DNA of 64,000 nt from JBGTSJ01 sp041940305 (GTDB lineage: Bacteria; Planctomycetota; Planctomycetia; Planctomycetales; Planctomycetaceae). Positions within the stretch are counted from its first letter, which is position 1. The number at the start of each line of letters is the position of its first letter. Under the pieces are notes generated by a model that worked only from the letters and a program-made list of their open reading frames with translations, searched no databases and was not told the DNA's origin. The translations under genes and the position numbers were made by a program. The stretch spans positions 72,128 to 136,127 of the forward strand of contig JBGTSJ010000018.1 of assembly GCA_041940305.1 (NCBI GenBank). Direction: 5' to 3'. Below are positions 37,510 to 46,897 of the stretch, piece after piece.

Positions 37510-37548
37510 CCTCGAAACCCGGTTTCCTTCGGAAAACGGGTTTCGAGG
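37510..37548. terminator. Strong hairpin between converging genes
   Basis: CCTCGAAACCCGGTTTCC pairs with GGAAAACGGGTTTCGAGG (one mismatch) around a 3-base loop. It lies 36 bases after the stop of the plus-strand gene and before the end of the converging minus-strand gene, so it may stop transcription from both sides. No long T-run is present. Confidence 0.6.
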
Positions 37549-37605
37549 CGCGCCGGCAACGACTACTCGTCGCGGCAGAGTCGATCCTCCGTCTCTCTCG
37601 CTGCG

Positions 37606-38559
37606 TCAACGAGTTCCCGCAGGTCTCGCGAGGTTTTCAAGAGCCGGGCCGACCTCCGGGAACTGGAATCGGAATCCGTCCTGCAAAAGCCGCTGTGGAA
37701 TCACGTAGCGGCCGTAAAGCCCCAGGTCCGGATCGGTCCGCAGTATCCACTTCGCTCCCCACCGCAGCATCATCGGTGATACGGGCAGTCCAATCGGCAT
37801 GCGGACCGCGCGCTGCAGCGCGCGCATGAATTTCGCCTGCGAGACTGGATACGGGGCCGAGGCGATGTAGGCCCCCTCCATCGTCGCATCCGTCAGGGCC
37901 CGCTCGAACAAGCGGTTCAGATCGGCCTCGTGAATCCAGCTGATGCCCTGACGCCCGTGCCCAATGCGGCCTCCCAGCCCCAGTCGCGCAAGTCGGGCCA
38001 GTTTCGCCAGCGCTCCGCTGCCGGCGCCCTGGTCGCGTCCCAATACGAAACTGGTCCGCAGGATCACGCCGCGCTGCGTTGGCAGCAGTCCGTCCCGGAA
38101 CGCGCGCTCCCAGGCTTCCGCGACGACTGGGGCCAGCCCGACGCCGAACGCCGAGTCTTCGGTGCACACAGCGTCCGGCGGATCGCCATAGATGTGCGCG
38201 GTGCTCATCTGCACCCACACCGGCGGCCCTCCGATTTCGCGCACCGCTTCTCCCAGCACCCGCGTGCTCTCCACCCGCGAACGGAGAATCTCATCCTGAT
38301 GATCGGGCGTCTTGATGCAGTCCACGCTGCGGCCGGCGAGATTCACCAGACCGGCCGCCCCCTCCAGCGCTCGCTGCCATTCCCCCAGCGTGCGGCCATC
38401 CCAGGCCACGTGCTGCCAAGTCGCAGTCCCCCGCGGCGGCCGCCGAGACAGAATGACCGGCGACATTCCGCTCTCATCGAGATGCCGGGCCAACGACGTC
38501 CCCAGGAACCCGCTTCCGCCGGCGATCACGACCTTGTTGGCATTGGACAATGAACCCAT
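37606..38559 (-). CDS. TIGR01777 family NAD-dependent epimerase (SDR39U1-like)
   Basis: The protein is 317 residues. The Rossmann motif is VVIAGGSGFLGTSLARHL at residues 10-27. VNLAGRSVDC is the characteristic family segment near residue 93, and further blocks are RVESTRVLGEA, VQMSTAHIYGD, ILRTSFVLGRDQGAGSGAL and ISWIHEADLNRLFERAL. The C-terminal DUF1731 part (LQRAVRMPIGLPVSPMMLRW) is present. Members of this family occur near cell division or redox genes, but their substrate is unknown. The short length and full motifs suggest an intact gene. It converges with the plus-strand gene ending at 37474. Confidence 0.92.
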   Translation of the reverse strand: MGSLSNANKVVIAGGSGFLGTSLARHLDESGMSPVILSRRPPRGTATWQHVAWDGRTLGEWQRALEGAAGLVNLAGRSVDCIKTPDHQDEILRSRVESTRVLGEAVREIGGPPVWVQMSTAHIYGDPPDAVCTEDSAFGVGLAPVVAEAWERAFRDGLLPTQRGVILRTSFVLGRDQGAGSGALAKLARLARLGLGGRIGHGRQGISWIHEADLNRLFERALTDATMEGAYIASAPYPVSQAKFMRALQRAVRMPIGLPVSPMMLRWGAKWILRTDPDLGLYGRYVIPQRLLQDGFRFQFPEVGPALENLARPAGTR

Positions 38560-38733
38560 CGCGAGACCGCCGGACGAAACGAGGACTCTCTTGCACCATC
38601 TTGCCCCATGACCGCGGGGCTACCTCGCTGATTAACGGCAATCAACATCGTCCGTCTGCAGAGATATGGATTCGACGGGTGGCGGATGACCCGCGCGGTC
38701 TGATCATCGCCGTCAGTGCCGAAGGTCCGGAGC

Positions 38734-40254
38734 CTACAGAATCGATTCGATCTTCCGCTGCATCCAGTAGGCGAGCAGATGACGGCGGACGTACCAGTTG
38801 TAGAACCAGACCAGGGGAATGGCCGCCAGCGGCAGGAGCAGCGGATGCACGAGGATCGCCAGGGTGATGCTGGCGACGGCGATCACGATCGCTGAGAACA
38901 GCAGGAAGAGGCCGGTGAAGATGCCGCGTCCCGAGAAGGGGACGAGGGGCGAGAGCATGAAGAACGGCGCGTTGAGCAGGATGACGACGAGGATCGTGAA
39001 CGAAATCAGCGGTCCGTTAAGGCCAAAGCCGAGCGACACAAGCGAGACGAGGATCGCAAACGCCATTGCCGGCAGGCTGAGACGTCGCGCGCCGCGGCTC
39101 CAGCCCGCGTAAAAGTCGTCGGGCTCGTGCGGCGTGAGCATCAGGGTGGGCATCGTGTGATTCTGGATCTCCCGGGTCAGGCACTCGCTGGGCTTGGCCA
39201 CTCCCTGCACTAGAGTCACCACCGCCGTCAGTGCGCTCAGGCTGAATGCGGCCTCGTGGAAGCCGAACACTGCGGCGGCGAGTACCAGCAGGCTCACGAG
39301 TCCAAACAGACACGACATACCGATGACCCACCGGTCACCGGTGGAATGGATGCAGTAAGCCTGCCACGCCAGCGCATCTTCCCAGGCGCGGCGCGGCGGA
39401 CGCCTGCGGTGCGCGGGAGCGGGCGATGCATCGGGCGCCGGCACGTCATCGGTTCCGTCGCCGCGCGACAACATGCACAAACGCTGATGATAGGCCGCGA
39501 GCGCCAGCAGAGTGAGCACGCCATACAGTAACAGCGTGTTGCGGCTGGCCAGCAGCGTCAAACCGCCGGTGATCGCGGCGAAGATTCGAGACGCGATGCT
39601 GACGTCGGACATCCAGTCGAACACCTGGACGGCCGCTTCCGGAATCGTCCAGCCGCCATAGCGCGTGAGCGCGCCGGCGATGATCCCGGGCCCGAGCATC
39701 AGAAACTCCCAGACGAGCAGGATCGCGAGGAACGATCCGAAAACTCCCTGCCGCGTTTTCCGATCCAGCGAAAACAACAGGCCGAGCATCGACAGCAGCC
39801 CGAAGAGCGTGAGCAGAATCAACTCGTTCGCCAATAGATCGTCATACGGGATTCCTCCAAGAGTGATCACAAACAGAAGAAACGGAATGCGCAGCAGCCA
39901 GACCGAGAGGAACCCCGTCCAGACCTGCGCCACCCGCACGGTGAGCCATTGCCGCGGCGTCACACCGGCCAGAAAGGCCAGCTCCTGAAACCCCGATGAG
40001 ACGTCCCCCACGGAGTCTCCGCTCAGCCGCGTGGCGAGCAGGACGACTTCGAACAGGCTGATCGCGAACAGGCAACCGAGGACGATCGGGCCGACCGCCA
40101 CGGCGGTCCCCTCCAGGAACACGCCCGGCAGCAACACCAGTGCGTGGGCACCGATGAAGCAGGCCCGGATGACGGCCAGATCACTGCGCTGCGACTCGCG
40201 CGGCGTCGTCGAATGCAGTATTCCTGGAACGCGTGACGGCACAATCCGGCCCAA
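38734..40254 (-). CDS. Multi-span ABC-2-type permease-like membrane protein
   Basis: The protein is 506 residues with about ten hydrophobic segments (for example VVLLPGVFLEGTAVAVGPIV, LLASRNTLLLYGVLTLLALA, LLVLAAAVFGFHEAAFSLSA). Its overall layout is that of an ABC-2 permease with a duplicated half. The segment REIQNHTMPTLMLTPHEPDD resembles the E-x-x-x-T-L-x-x-L-L-x-T-P coupling element of ABC-2 permeases, twice approximated (QELAFLAGVTPRQWL). No ATPase is visible nearby in the window; the partner may be elsewhere. The substrate is unknown. The N-terminal about 30 residues are polar, and a downstream start is possible. Confidence 0.62.
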   Translation of the reverse strand: MGRIVPSRVPGILHSTTPRESQRSDLAVIRACFIGAHALVLLPGVFLEGTAVAVGPIVLGCLFAISLFEVVLLATRLSGDSVGDVSSGFQELAFLAGVTPRQWLTVRVAQVWTGFLSVWLLRIPFLLFVITLGGIPYDDLLANELILLTLFGLLSMLGLLFSLDRKTRQGVFGSFLAILLVWEFLMLGPGIIAGALTRYGGWTIPEAAVQVFDWMSDVSIASRIFAAITGGLTLLASRNTLLLYGVLTLLALAAYHQRLCMLSRGDGTDDVPAPDASPAPAHRRRPPRRAWEDALAWQAYCIHSTGDRWVIGMSCLFGLVSLLVLAAAVFGFHEAAFSLSALTAVVTLVQGVAKPSECLTREIQNHTMPTLMLTPHEPDDFYAGWSRGARRLSLPAMAFAILVSLVSLGFGLNGPLISFTILVVILLNAPFFMLSPLVPFSGRGIFTGLFLLFSAIVIAVASITLAILVHPLLLPLAAIPLVWFYNWYVRRHLLAYWMQRKIESIL

Positions 40255-40735
40255 GTTTACGGGGTGCAGGAGCAGGCAGCCTGTGCAGCTGTGCGCCGAT
40301 CGGCCGACTCGGGTGCTGCAGCTGGAGGCACTGGAATGGTACTACGTTCACGGGTCGCCGGACGCGGGCGCGCTGGCACTCCGGCCGGACCGGCAAGTTG
40401 CGGGAGTTGCATCATTTCGCGCCGACCCGCCGACCGCAATCGCCAGAGGCGATTGCATGACGGGGAGGGCGATGCTCCCGCCGAGCCGAACGAATCCGAA
40501 CCCCTTGTTCGATCGCGGCTCCGCAGGAGCATCGCCCTCCCATAATGCCGATTCGAAGGCTCCAGGAGCGCCTCGGAACCGGCGCCGCGGCGCCGGATCC
40601 CGCCCCCCCTCAGCCGCGACGCGCGGGGGCCGGCTCCGCTGGCACCGACCGCAATTCGGATCCAGGCTGGGGCATCGGCGTCTGGTAACGTTGCGGACGG
40701 AATCGTATGCTGAGGACAACCATCGGACTCCCCTC
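40255..40735. other. Non-coding stretch of 481 bases upstream of the cytochrome/DUF1592 gene
   Basis: I see no conserved gene here. The frame of the downstream gene is open through it but has no protein-like character before its signal peptide. The stretch contains the 26-bp inverted repeat listed at 40463-40541. The remainder holds no recognisable RNA or regulatory site. Confidence 0.6.
40463..40541. repeat. 26-bp inverted repeat with 27-base spacer (MITE-like)
   Basis: The left arm GGGAGGGCGATGCTCCCGCC plus GAGCCG (40463-40488) is repeated inversely at 40516-40541 with 24 of 26 positions matching (ending AGGAGCATCGCCCTCCC). The 'GGAGCATCGCCCTCCC' wording recurs in planctomycete genomes. 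It is probably a non-autonomous mobile or structured repeat. Confidence 0.7.
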
Positions 40736-43700
40736 ATGCGAACCTCGGCGTGGATCCTCGTCGCTGCGGTACTGGGAAGCACGCTCTGCGGCGGCGTGTG
40801 GCTGTCGCTGACGTCCGCAATGCTGATGGCCGCCGAGAACAGCCCCGAGGCAGCTGCCCAAGGGCATTTCGAGTCGACGATCGCTCCCTTGCTGTCGCGG
40901 CATTGTGTGGATTGTCACGATGCCGCAGCCCAGAAAGGGGGACTCGACCTCTCGACGCGCGAGGCGGCTTTCGCCGGCGGAGACAGCGGCGCAGCGATCG
41001 TCGCCGGCAAGGCGAGTGAGAGCCTGCTGTGGCAGCACGTCGCAGCGGACGAGATGCCCAAGGGGCGCGCGCCGCTGTCGGTAGAGGAGAAGCGGCTGCT
41101 GAGGGAATGGATCGATGCCGGCGCTGCATGGTCGGGAACAATTGCGTCTCCGGAGCAGCGGCGCGGCGTCAGCAGCAGCGGCGTCGAAGGGGTCCGGCGT
41201 CTCACTGTCACGGAGTACATCGAGACGGTGCGCAGCGCCGTCGGCGTCGATATTGAAGCCGATGCGCGTCAGATCCTGCCGCGGGACCTGCGGGCCGACG
41301 GGTTTACAAACACAGCCTACAATCTCAACGTCGATCTGCAGCATGTCGAGGGGTACGCGCAACTGGCGCAGCGGATCGTCGAGCAAATGGACGTCGTCAT
41401 GTTCGCTGCCGAGTTCGCGCCGAAATCGGTGGCGAACCGGATGCGTCAGACGTCCGAACCGCTGACCTTCTCCCACGCCGAGCAGCGGTCGCTGATCTCC
41501 GGTATGGGACGCTGGCTGCTCCGGGGACCGTTGAATGAGCAGGAGATTCAGGCGTTCGTCGGCGTTGCCGAAGCAGTCTCGACCGAAGGGGGAGACGCCG
41601 TGGAATCGCTCCGGTTTGTCGTCGAAGCGATGCTGCAGTCGCCGCGGTTCGTTTATCGGATCGAACCCCACCGCGACGATTCGGAACAAGTGGATGCGTA
41701 TGTGCTCGCCTCGCGGATGAGCTATATCGTGTGGGGTGCGCCGCCGGATCGTGAATTGATGCGCGCGGCTGAGGCGGGCGAGCTTGGCGATCGGGGCAGC
41801 GTCGCCGCGCAGTTGCAGAGAATGCTTGAGGACCCGCGAGCGATTGAGCGGTCGACCCAGTTTGCGCGGGAATGGCTGAATCTCGATCGGCTGGAGTATC
41901 TGCGTCCCGATGCCGAGCGGTTCCCCACCTGGGATCCTCAGCTGGCGACCGATATGCGGAACGAAACGCTTGCGTTTTTCCGGGAGGTTGCCTGGGAGCA
42001 GAACCGTCCGCTCGGGGAACTGCTCAACGCCCAGTTGACGTTCGCAACGCCGCGGCTGGCGGCGCACTACGGTCTGGACGGCAGGCCTTCGGAACCATCG
42101 TCGATCGCCGTGCCAGCCGTGGTGCAAGTGGAGACTCCGTCCTACGAGCGGGTGCGCAACGGTTTGCAGGTTCTGTACACGTTCACGGAAGGGGCGGGCG
42201 ACACGGTCCGGGACTCCGCTGATGCCGGTGAACCGTTGCATCTGGAGATCGCCGATTCCGCCGCCGTCCGGTGGAGCGATGCCGGACTGACGATCCAGTC
42301 GTCCACGCTCATTGCGGCCGACCAGCCACCGGCGCGGTTGATCGACGCTGTGCGGCGATCGCAGTCGATCACCCTCGAAGCCTGGATCACCCCCGCCAAC
42401 ACGACACAGGCAGGCCCCGCGCGAATCCTCACGCTGTCGAACAGCATCAGCGCCCGAAACTTCACGCTGGGACAGGACGCCAACAGGTACGAGGTTCGGT
42501 TCCGTCACAAGCGGACGGATGCCAACGGACATCCCGCCGTCAGCAGCCCCGCCGGTTCGCTCGCAACCCGGACCAGCCACGTGGTCTATACGCGCGAGGC
42601 GTCGGGGACCACACGACTCTATATTGACGGCGACGAGGTGGCGCGGATGGACAGTTCCTCTCCGAGCGACCTGTCGAACTGGGAGAGCGGATTCAAGCTG
42701 GCATTAGCCAATGAGCATTCACGAGATCGCACCTGGCTGGGCACGCTGCATCTGGCGGCGATCTATGACCGGGCTCTGACGCAGGATGAAGTGCGGCAGA
42801 ACCGCGCGGCCGGCCCCCGCCCGACGGGGAGAACTGCTACCACTGCGGCGGACAATCAGCAACTCGTCTCCAGCCGGCGTCGTCCATTGTCCCGGAAGGA
42901 CCTGCAAGCGCTGTATTTATTTGATGAGGTGGATGGGGATCTGGTGCATGACTCGTCCGGCGCCGGAGATCCAATTCACCTGCTGATTGATGCTCCGAAG
43001 AACATCCGCTGGCATTCCGCCGGTCTCACGGTCACCACAGCCACGCTCATTTCGAGCAGCAGCCCCGCAGGCCGACTGGTTGAAGCGATCCGTGCCTCGG
43101 GCGAGACAACGATTGAGGCCTGGGTGACGCCCGCCACGGTCGCGCAGACTGGTCCGGCGCGAGTGGTCTCGCTCTCGTCAGGACCGAGCCTTCGGAACTT
43201 CACGCTCGGACAGGACGGAGACAAGTACGACGTCCGCTTCCGCACCACGGCCACTTCGGAGAACGGAATTCCCAGCCTGGCGAGTCCCGTGGGCACGGCC
43301 GAAGTGCGTCCGACCCGTGTCGTCTACACGCGTAACAGCGATGGCCGGACGGCGCTGTACGTTGACGGGATGGAGATTGCCCAATCACAGCCGGCCGCGG
43401 GCGACCTCACTCATTGGGACGAAGGCTTCCGGCTCGCGATGGCCAATGAGACAAGTGGCGATCGACCCTGGCTGGGGACGTTCCATCTCGTGGCGATCTA
43501 CAGCCGGGCGTTGACGCCGGACGAGATTCGCTGGCAGGGGGCCGGGCTGGCCCGCTATGACCTGACGGAGAACCCTGACCGGGGCGGCTTGCTGACTCAG
43601 GGGAGCCTGCTCACGATCGGCGGCGATGACGCGTCGATGGTGACGCGCGGGCTGTTCATCCTGACCGACTTTCTGCACGGCGCCGTCGACGACCCGCCCG

Positions 43701-44170
43701 CCTGTGTGGATACGACGCCCGTTCCCGCGGAGCCAGGCATGTCGCGGCGGGCGGTGGCGATGCAGCGGATCACCAACGCAGCGTGCGCCGGCTGCCATTC
43801 GCGATTCGAACCTCCGGCGTTCGGCCTCGAGAAGTTCGACGGCATCGGCGCCTCCCATGAGCGGGACGAGTACGGCAACCTGTTGCGCGAAGATGGCGAA
43901 ATCCTGTTCCCGGGCGATGACCAGACGGTTCGATTCAACAGCGTTGCCGAACTCATGGATCTCCTCGCCGGCAGCGATCGCGTCCAGCTTGGGATTACGC
44001 GCAAGCTCACGCAGTACGCCCTCGGCCGGCCGCTGGTCGATGCGGACGAGCCGGTGATTGCTAAGATTCACCGGGAGGCGCAGGACCACGGAGGAACGTA
44101 CCGCGCGTTGATCACCGCTATCATTCTCAGCGACCTGGTGCAGAAGACTGGCAGAGACATCGACGGCTGA
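40736..44170 (+). CDS. Planctomycete cytochrome c / DUF1587-1592-1588-1585 protein with two LamG domains
   Basis: The protein is about 1,144 residues with a signal peptide (WILVAAVLGSTLCGGVWLSL). Planctomycete cytochrome C domain: HCVDCHDAAAQKGGLDLSTR (heme motif near residue 56). DUF1587 follows (GVRRLTVTEYIETV...LPRDLRADGF), then DUF1592 (FVYRIEP...REWLNLDRL). Two LamG/concanavalin domains (about residues 476-693 and 721-940) interrupt before DUF1588 (second heme motif CAGCH) and DUF1585 (LGITRKLTQYALGRPL). The LamG copies are clear tandem duplicates. In this lineage the gene is followed by a DUF1552 gene, as here (54 bases later). The pair is thought to act in the periplasm on polysaccharide or redox substrates; the true function is unknown. 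Confidence 0.92.
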   Translation: MRTSAWILVAAVLGSTLCGGVWLSLTSAMLMAAENSPEAAAQGHFESTIAPLLSRHCVDCHDAAAQKGGLDLSTREAAFAGGDSGAAIVAGKASESLLWQHVAADEMPKGRAPLSVEEKRLLREWIDAGAAWSGTIASPEQRRGVSSSGVEGVRRLTVTEYIETVRSAVGVDIEADARQILPRDLRADGFTNTAYNLNVDLQHVEGYAQLAQRIVEQMDVVMFAAEFAPKSVANRMRQTSEPLTFSHAEQRSLISGMGRWLLRGPLNEQEIQAFVGVAEAVSTEGGDAVESLRFVVEAMLQSPRFVYRIEPHRDDSEQVDAYVLASRMSYIVWGAPPDRELMRAAEAGELGDRGSVAAQLQRMLEDPRAIERSTQFAREWLNLDRLEYLRPDAERFPTWDPQLATDMRNETLAFFREVAWEQNRPLGELLNAQLTFATPRLAAHYGLDGRPSEPSSIAVPAVVQVETPSYERVRNGLQVLYTFTEGAGDTVRDSADAGEPLHLEIADSAAVRWSDAGLTIQSSTLIAADQPPARLIDAVRRSQSITLEAWITPANTTQAGPARILTLSNSISARNFTLGQDANRYEVRFRHKRTDANGHPAVSSPAGSLATRTSHVVYTREASGTTRLYIDGDEVARMDSSSPSDLSNWESGFKLALANEHSRDRTWLGTLHLAAIYDRALTQDEVRQNRAAGPRPTGRTATTAADNQQLVSSRRRPLSRKDLQALYLFDEVDGDLVHDSSGAGDPIHLLIDAPKNIRWHSAGLTVTTATLISSSSPAGRLVEAIRASGETTIEAWVTPATVAQTGPARVVSLSSGPSLRNFTLGQDGDKYDVRFRTTATSENGIPSLASPVGTAEVRPTRVVYTRNSDGRTALYVDGMEIAQSQPAAGDLTHWDEGFRLAMANETSGDRPWLGTFHLVAIYSRALTPDEIRWQGAGLARYDLTENPDRGGLLTQGSLLTIGGDDASMVTRGLFILTDFLHGAVDDPPACVDTTPVPAEPGMSRRAVAMQRITNAACAGCHSRFEPPAFGLEKFDGIGASHERDEYGNLLREDGEILFPGDDQTVRFNSVAELMDLLAGSDRVQLGITRKLTQYALGRPLVDADEPVIAKIHREAQDHGGTYRALITAIILSDLVQKTGRDIDG

Positions 44171-44224
44171 GTCCGTCGGATGGCTGCCCGACCAGCCAAC
44201 AGCTGCAACGTGGGATCAGGATCT

Positions 44225-45664
44225 ATGACAAACCGCCGCATCACTCGTCGGACAGTGCTCAAAGGGATCGGCGGCGTCGCCATCGGACTGCCATTGCTGG
44301 AGGAAATGATCGGTTCAGCGGCGATGGGAGCATCCTCTTCTCCCGACGTGCCGGTGCGTGCCTTCAATGTGTTCTTCGGGCTGGGCATCCCGGCTCCTCT
44401 GCAGGCTGAGGGGTTCGACGGCGTCCTCGAGCCTCTCAAGCCTCTCGCCGACAAGCTGCTCATCATGCGGAATGTGGACCACGTCCGCTGCGACGAGGCG
44501 GGCATCAACGCCCACTGGGACGGCTCCGCGGCCGCATTTGTCGCCGAGCCTCCGAATGGCACGGCTCGCGCGGGAGGTCCGTCGGTCGATCAACTTATCC
44601 GCGCCGCTCACTATCCCGATGGTCTCCCGGCCGACATGGTGCCGACCCTCGTCGCGGGCACCTACTTCCGCCGCAACGACCGCGTCGTCCGGTACGTGCA
44701 CAGCTTCAATCGAGACGGCAGTCCCGCCGGAGCGATGCAGGAGCAGCCGCGCGACTTGTTCGAGCGTCTGTTCGGATCGGCCGCTGCCGCCGAGCGCGAC
44801 AATCCGCGGACGCGGCGGCTGCGGCGGAGCGTCCTCGACTCGATTGTGGAGCAGTCGAAGTTCTACACGGGTGAGAACTCGCCGCTGGGGGCCGCGTCGA
44901 AGGCGCGGCTGTCGGATCACCTCGACCGGATCCGCGAGTATGAGCAGCGCGCGTTCGCCATGGCCGAGCAGACGGAGGAGCGCCGCCGCACGCCCCCCGT
45001 CCCGCCGGAATCGAAGCTGCTGCATGGCGAAGCAGCCGATCCGGGAGGGCAGGGCATCGACATTACGCTCGACGAACTGACCGCCGAATGGCGGCTGCAG
45101 GCGGAACTGTATGCCTTTGCCATCGAATGCGACCGTGCCCGCTTCGGCTCCATCACCTTTCTCGCCGCCGGCGAGCGCATCCGCCTGAAGGGGGATTACG
45201 AGTACAACGGCCGCCAGGTGTTCCAGTTCGACGACGGCGGCCAGCGGAATGCCGGCGGCGACCAGGGCTGCAGCCACGAGTGGTGGCACGACTTCAACGA
45301 GTCGAAAGACAACAAGGCGCTCCGCGCCCACGCCCACATGAAACTCCGCGAGGTCGCCTACTTCCTGAAGTTGCTCGATCGCCCGGAAATGGTTGAGGCC
45401 AACGGCCGCACTGTCCTGGAGAACTCGCTGATCACGATCTCCACCGAATCGGGGGACGGCCGTCACAACGACGTCAAACGGGAACTGTCGGGAGTGTTCC
45501 ACGCCATCACGGGCGCCGCCGGACGTTTCAAGACCGGGCAGACCATCGACGTGCAGGCCGAAGGACTCGATGTCTACAACACCATGCTGTCCACGATGGG
45601 TGTCGCCGACCGGCTCGGCCCGCAGGATCGCGAGCATCTAGCGGTGGATGCGATTCGCGCGTAG
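44225..45664 (+). CDS. Tat-exported DUF1552 protein
   Basis: The protein is 479 residues. The signal RRITRRTVLKGIGGVAIGLP (residues 4-23) is a Tat signal. The body matches DUF1552: PVRAFNVFFGLGIPAP, LIMRNVDHVRCDEAGINAHW, SVDQLIRAA, a variable middle, and a conserved C-terminal half with GSITFLAAGERIRLKGDYEY, CSHEWWHDFN, LKLLDRPEMVE, LENSLITISTESGDGRHND and VFHAITGAAGRFKTG. It is the standard partner of the upstream cytochrome/DUF1592 protein in planctomycetes and the two are probably co-transcribed. AGGAT lies a few bases before the ATG. The exact enzymatic role of the family is unknown. Confidence 0.92.
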   Translation: MTNRRITRRTVLKGIGGVAIGLPLLEEMIGSAAMGASSSPDVPVRAFNVFFGLGIPAPLQAEGFDGVLEPLKPLADKLLIMRNVDHVRCDEAGINAHWDGSAAAFVAEPPNGTARAGGPSVDQLIRAAHYPDGLPADMVPTLVAGTYFRRNDRVVRYVHSFNRDGSPAGAMQEQPRDLFERLFGSAAAAERDNPRTRRLRRSVLDSIVEQSKFYTGENSPLGAASKARLSDHLDRIREYEQRAFAMAEQTEERRRTPPVPPESKLLHGEAADPGGQGIDITLDELTAEWRLQAELYAFAIECDRARFGSITFLAAGERIRLKGDYEYNGRQVFQFDDGGQRNAGGDQGCSHEWWHDFNESKDNKALRAHAHMKLREVAYFLKLLDRPEMVEANGRTVLENSLITISTESGDGRHNDVKRELSGVFHAITGAAGRFKTGQTIDVQAEGLDVYNTMLSTMGVADRLGPQDREHLAVDAIRA

Positions 45665-45709
45665 ACAAGACCTCGTTGCATCACACGCCGACGCGTTCTC
45701 CTTGGACGT

Positions 45710-46696
45710 TCACGAGCGGACGATGCCGGCGATCTGGTCGGGGGTCAGCGGCTCCTGCAGCCGAGCCCCAAGCTGACCGACGATTCGCGCCGCGGCATGG
45801 GACGCCAGCCGCCCCGCCTGCCTCCACGTCAGCCCGTTGGTGACGCCGTACAGGATGCCCGCGGCGTACATGTCCCCCGCCCCGGTGGTGTCGACCGCCT
45901 TAACCGGCACGCCATCGATCGGGATGACTTCCCCCGCGTGCATCAGGATCGATCCGTCCTCACTCATCGTGAGCGCGACGTTCTCGGCATGGCGATGGAT
46001 CTCGTGCGCGCACTCGATGGCGTCCGTCAGCCCGGTGAGCGCCCGGGCCTCGTCCAGGTTGCAGAACAGCAGGTCGACCGGGCCTTCGATCAGTTTCCAG
46101 AATTCGTCCCGGTGGTGCTGAATCAGGAACGGGTCCGACACCGTGAAGGCGACTTTTGTCCCGTGCTGCTTCGCCAGTTCGATCGCCCGGTACGCGGCGG
46201 ACCGGGTCGGCTCGCCGCCAAAGAGATAGCCCTCGACGTAGACGTACTTCGCGTTGCGGACGTGCTGCTCATCGATGTCGTTCGCCCCCAGCGTCGCCGA
46301 GGCCCCCAGGCTCGTGAGCATCGTCCGCTGCGCATCGGGCGTGATCAGGATCACGCACGTCCCCGTCGGCAGGTCGGTCGCCGGCACATCGATGATCGTC
46401 CCAACCGTCCGCATGTCGTCCAGAAAGAACTGCCCCAGATCGTCTCGTCCCACTTTCCCCGCGTAGGCGGCGCTACCGCCAAAGTCGGCGACTCCCATCA
46501 CCGTATTCGCCGCCGATCCCCCCGCGCACCGCGCGACCGGAATCCCCTGCAGCTGGGCCAGCACGCGCTGCTGAATCTCGCCGTCCACCAGCGTCATGAT
46601 GCCCTTCTGAAAACCGACCTCTTCCAGAAGCGCATCGCTGACATGCGCCTGCACGTCCACCAGCGAGTTCCCCACCCCGTACACATCAAAGTTCAT
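45710..46696 (-). CDS. Adenosine kinase-like PfkB-family sugar/nucleoside kinase
   Basis: The protein is 328 residues of the ribokinase/PfkB fold. Features are VYGVGNSLVDVQAHV at the N-terminus, CAGGSAANTVMGVADFGGSA (the GG loop), FCNLDEARALTGL, and the ATP/anion-hole motif VKAVDTTGAGDMYAAGILYG with its catalytic Asp. The length and layout match adenosine kinase-like bacterial members, which phosphorylate nucleosides or sugars. Substrate specificity cannot be read from the sequence. It is transcribed towards the DUF1552 gene and separated from the next plus-strand gene by a palindromic repeat. Confidence 0.9.
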   Translation of the reverse strand: MNFDVYGVGNSLVDVQAHVSDALLEEVGFQKGIMTLVDGEIQQRVLAQLQGIPVARCAGGSAANTVMGVADFGGSAAYAGKVGRDDLGQFFLDDMRTVGTIIDVPATDLPTGTCVILITPDAQRTMLTSLGASATLGANDIDEQHVRNAKYVYVEGYLFGGEPTRSAAYRAIELAKQHGTKVAFTVSDPFLIQHHRDEFWKLIEGPVDLLFCNLDEARALTGLTDAIECAHEIHRHAENVALTMSEDGSILMHAGEVIPIDGVPVKAVDTTGAGDMYAAGILYGVTNGLTWRQAGRLASHAAARIVGQLGARLQEPLTPDQIAGIVRS

Positions 46697-46725
46697 GATC
46701 TGCCTTCTGATTGCGTCCCCCGCGA

Positions 46726-46750
46726 GCGGCGGGGTTCAACCCCGCCGCTC
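46726..46750. repeat. Perfect 25-bp palindrome, copy 1
   Basis: A 12-bp arm (AGCGGCGGGGTT) with one central base and its exact inverse complement. The 23-base core is identical to the copy at 48457-48479, and the two flank the Tat gene at 46898-48442. Confidence 0.75.
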
Positions 46751-46897
46751 ATGGTCCTCTCGATTTCCCACGAGAGATTAGCGCCCCCCATCCCAAACAA
46801 CAATGCCCCGCCGCGCCCAACCCGTTACAATGCTTTCTCTCGTCTCGCGCGGAGGTTCCCCTCAACCCGACACTCCGGGCCGTCAAGGAGTCCGCTC

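Noticed and set aside
35897..37609. Minus-strand open frame opposite the Tat-exported gene
   Set aside because: The plus-strand product has a Tat signal and conserved motifs; the opposite frame has none.
43800..43815. GCGATTCGAACCTCCG resembles a tRNA T-arm
   Set aside because: It lies within the coding frame of the cytochrome/DUF1588 protein and has no matching acceptor or anticodon stems.
45797..46897. N-terminal extension of the Tat gene frame
   Set aside because: It is antisense to the adenosine kinase gene; a good ribosome binding site and Tat signal support the start at 46898.
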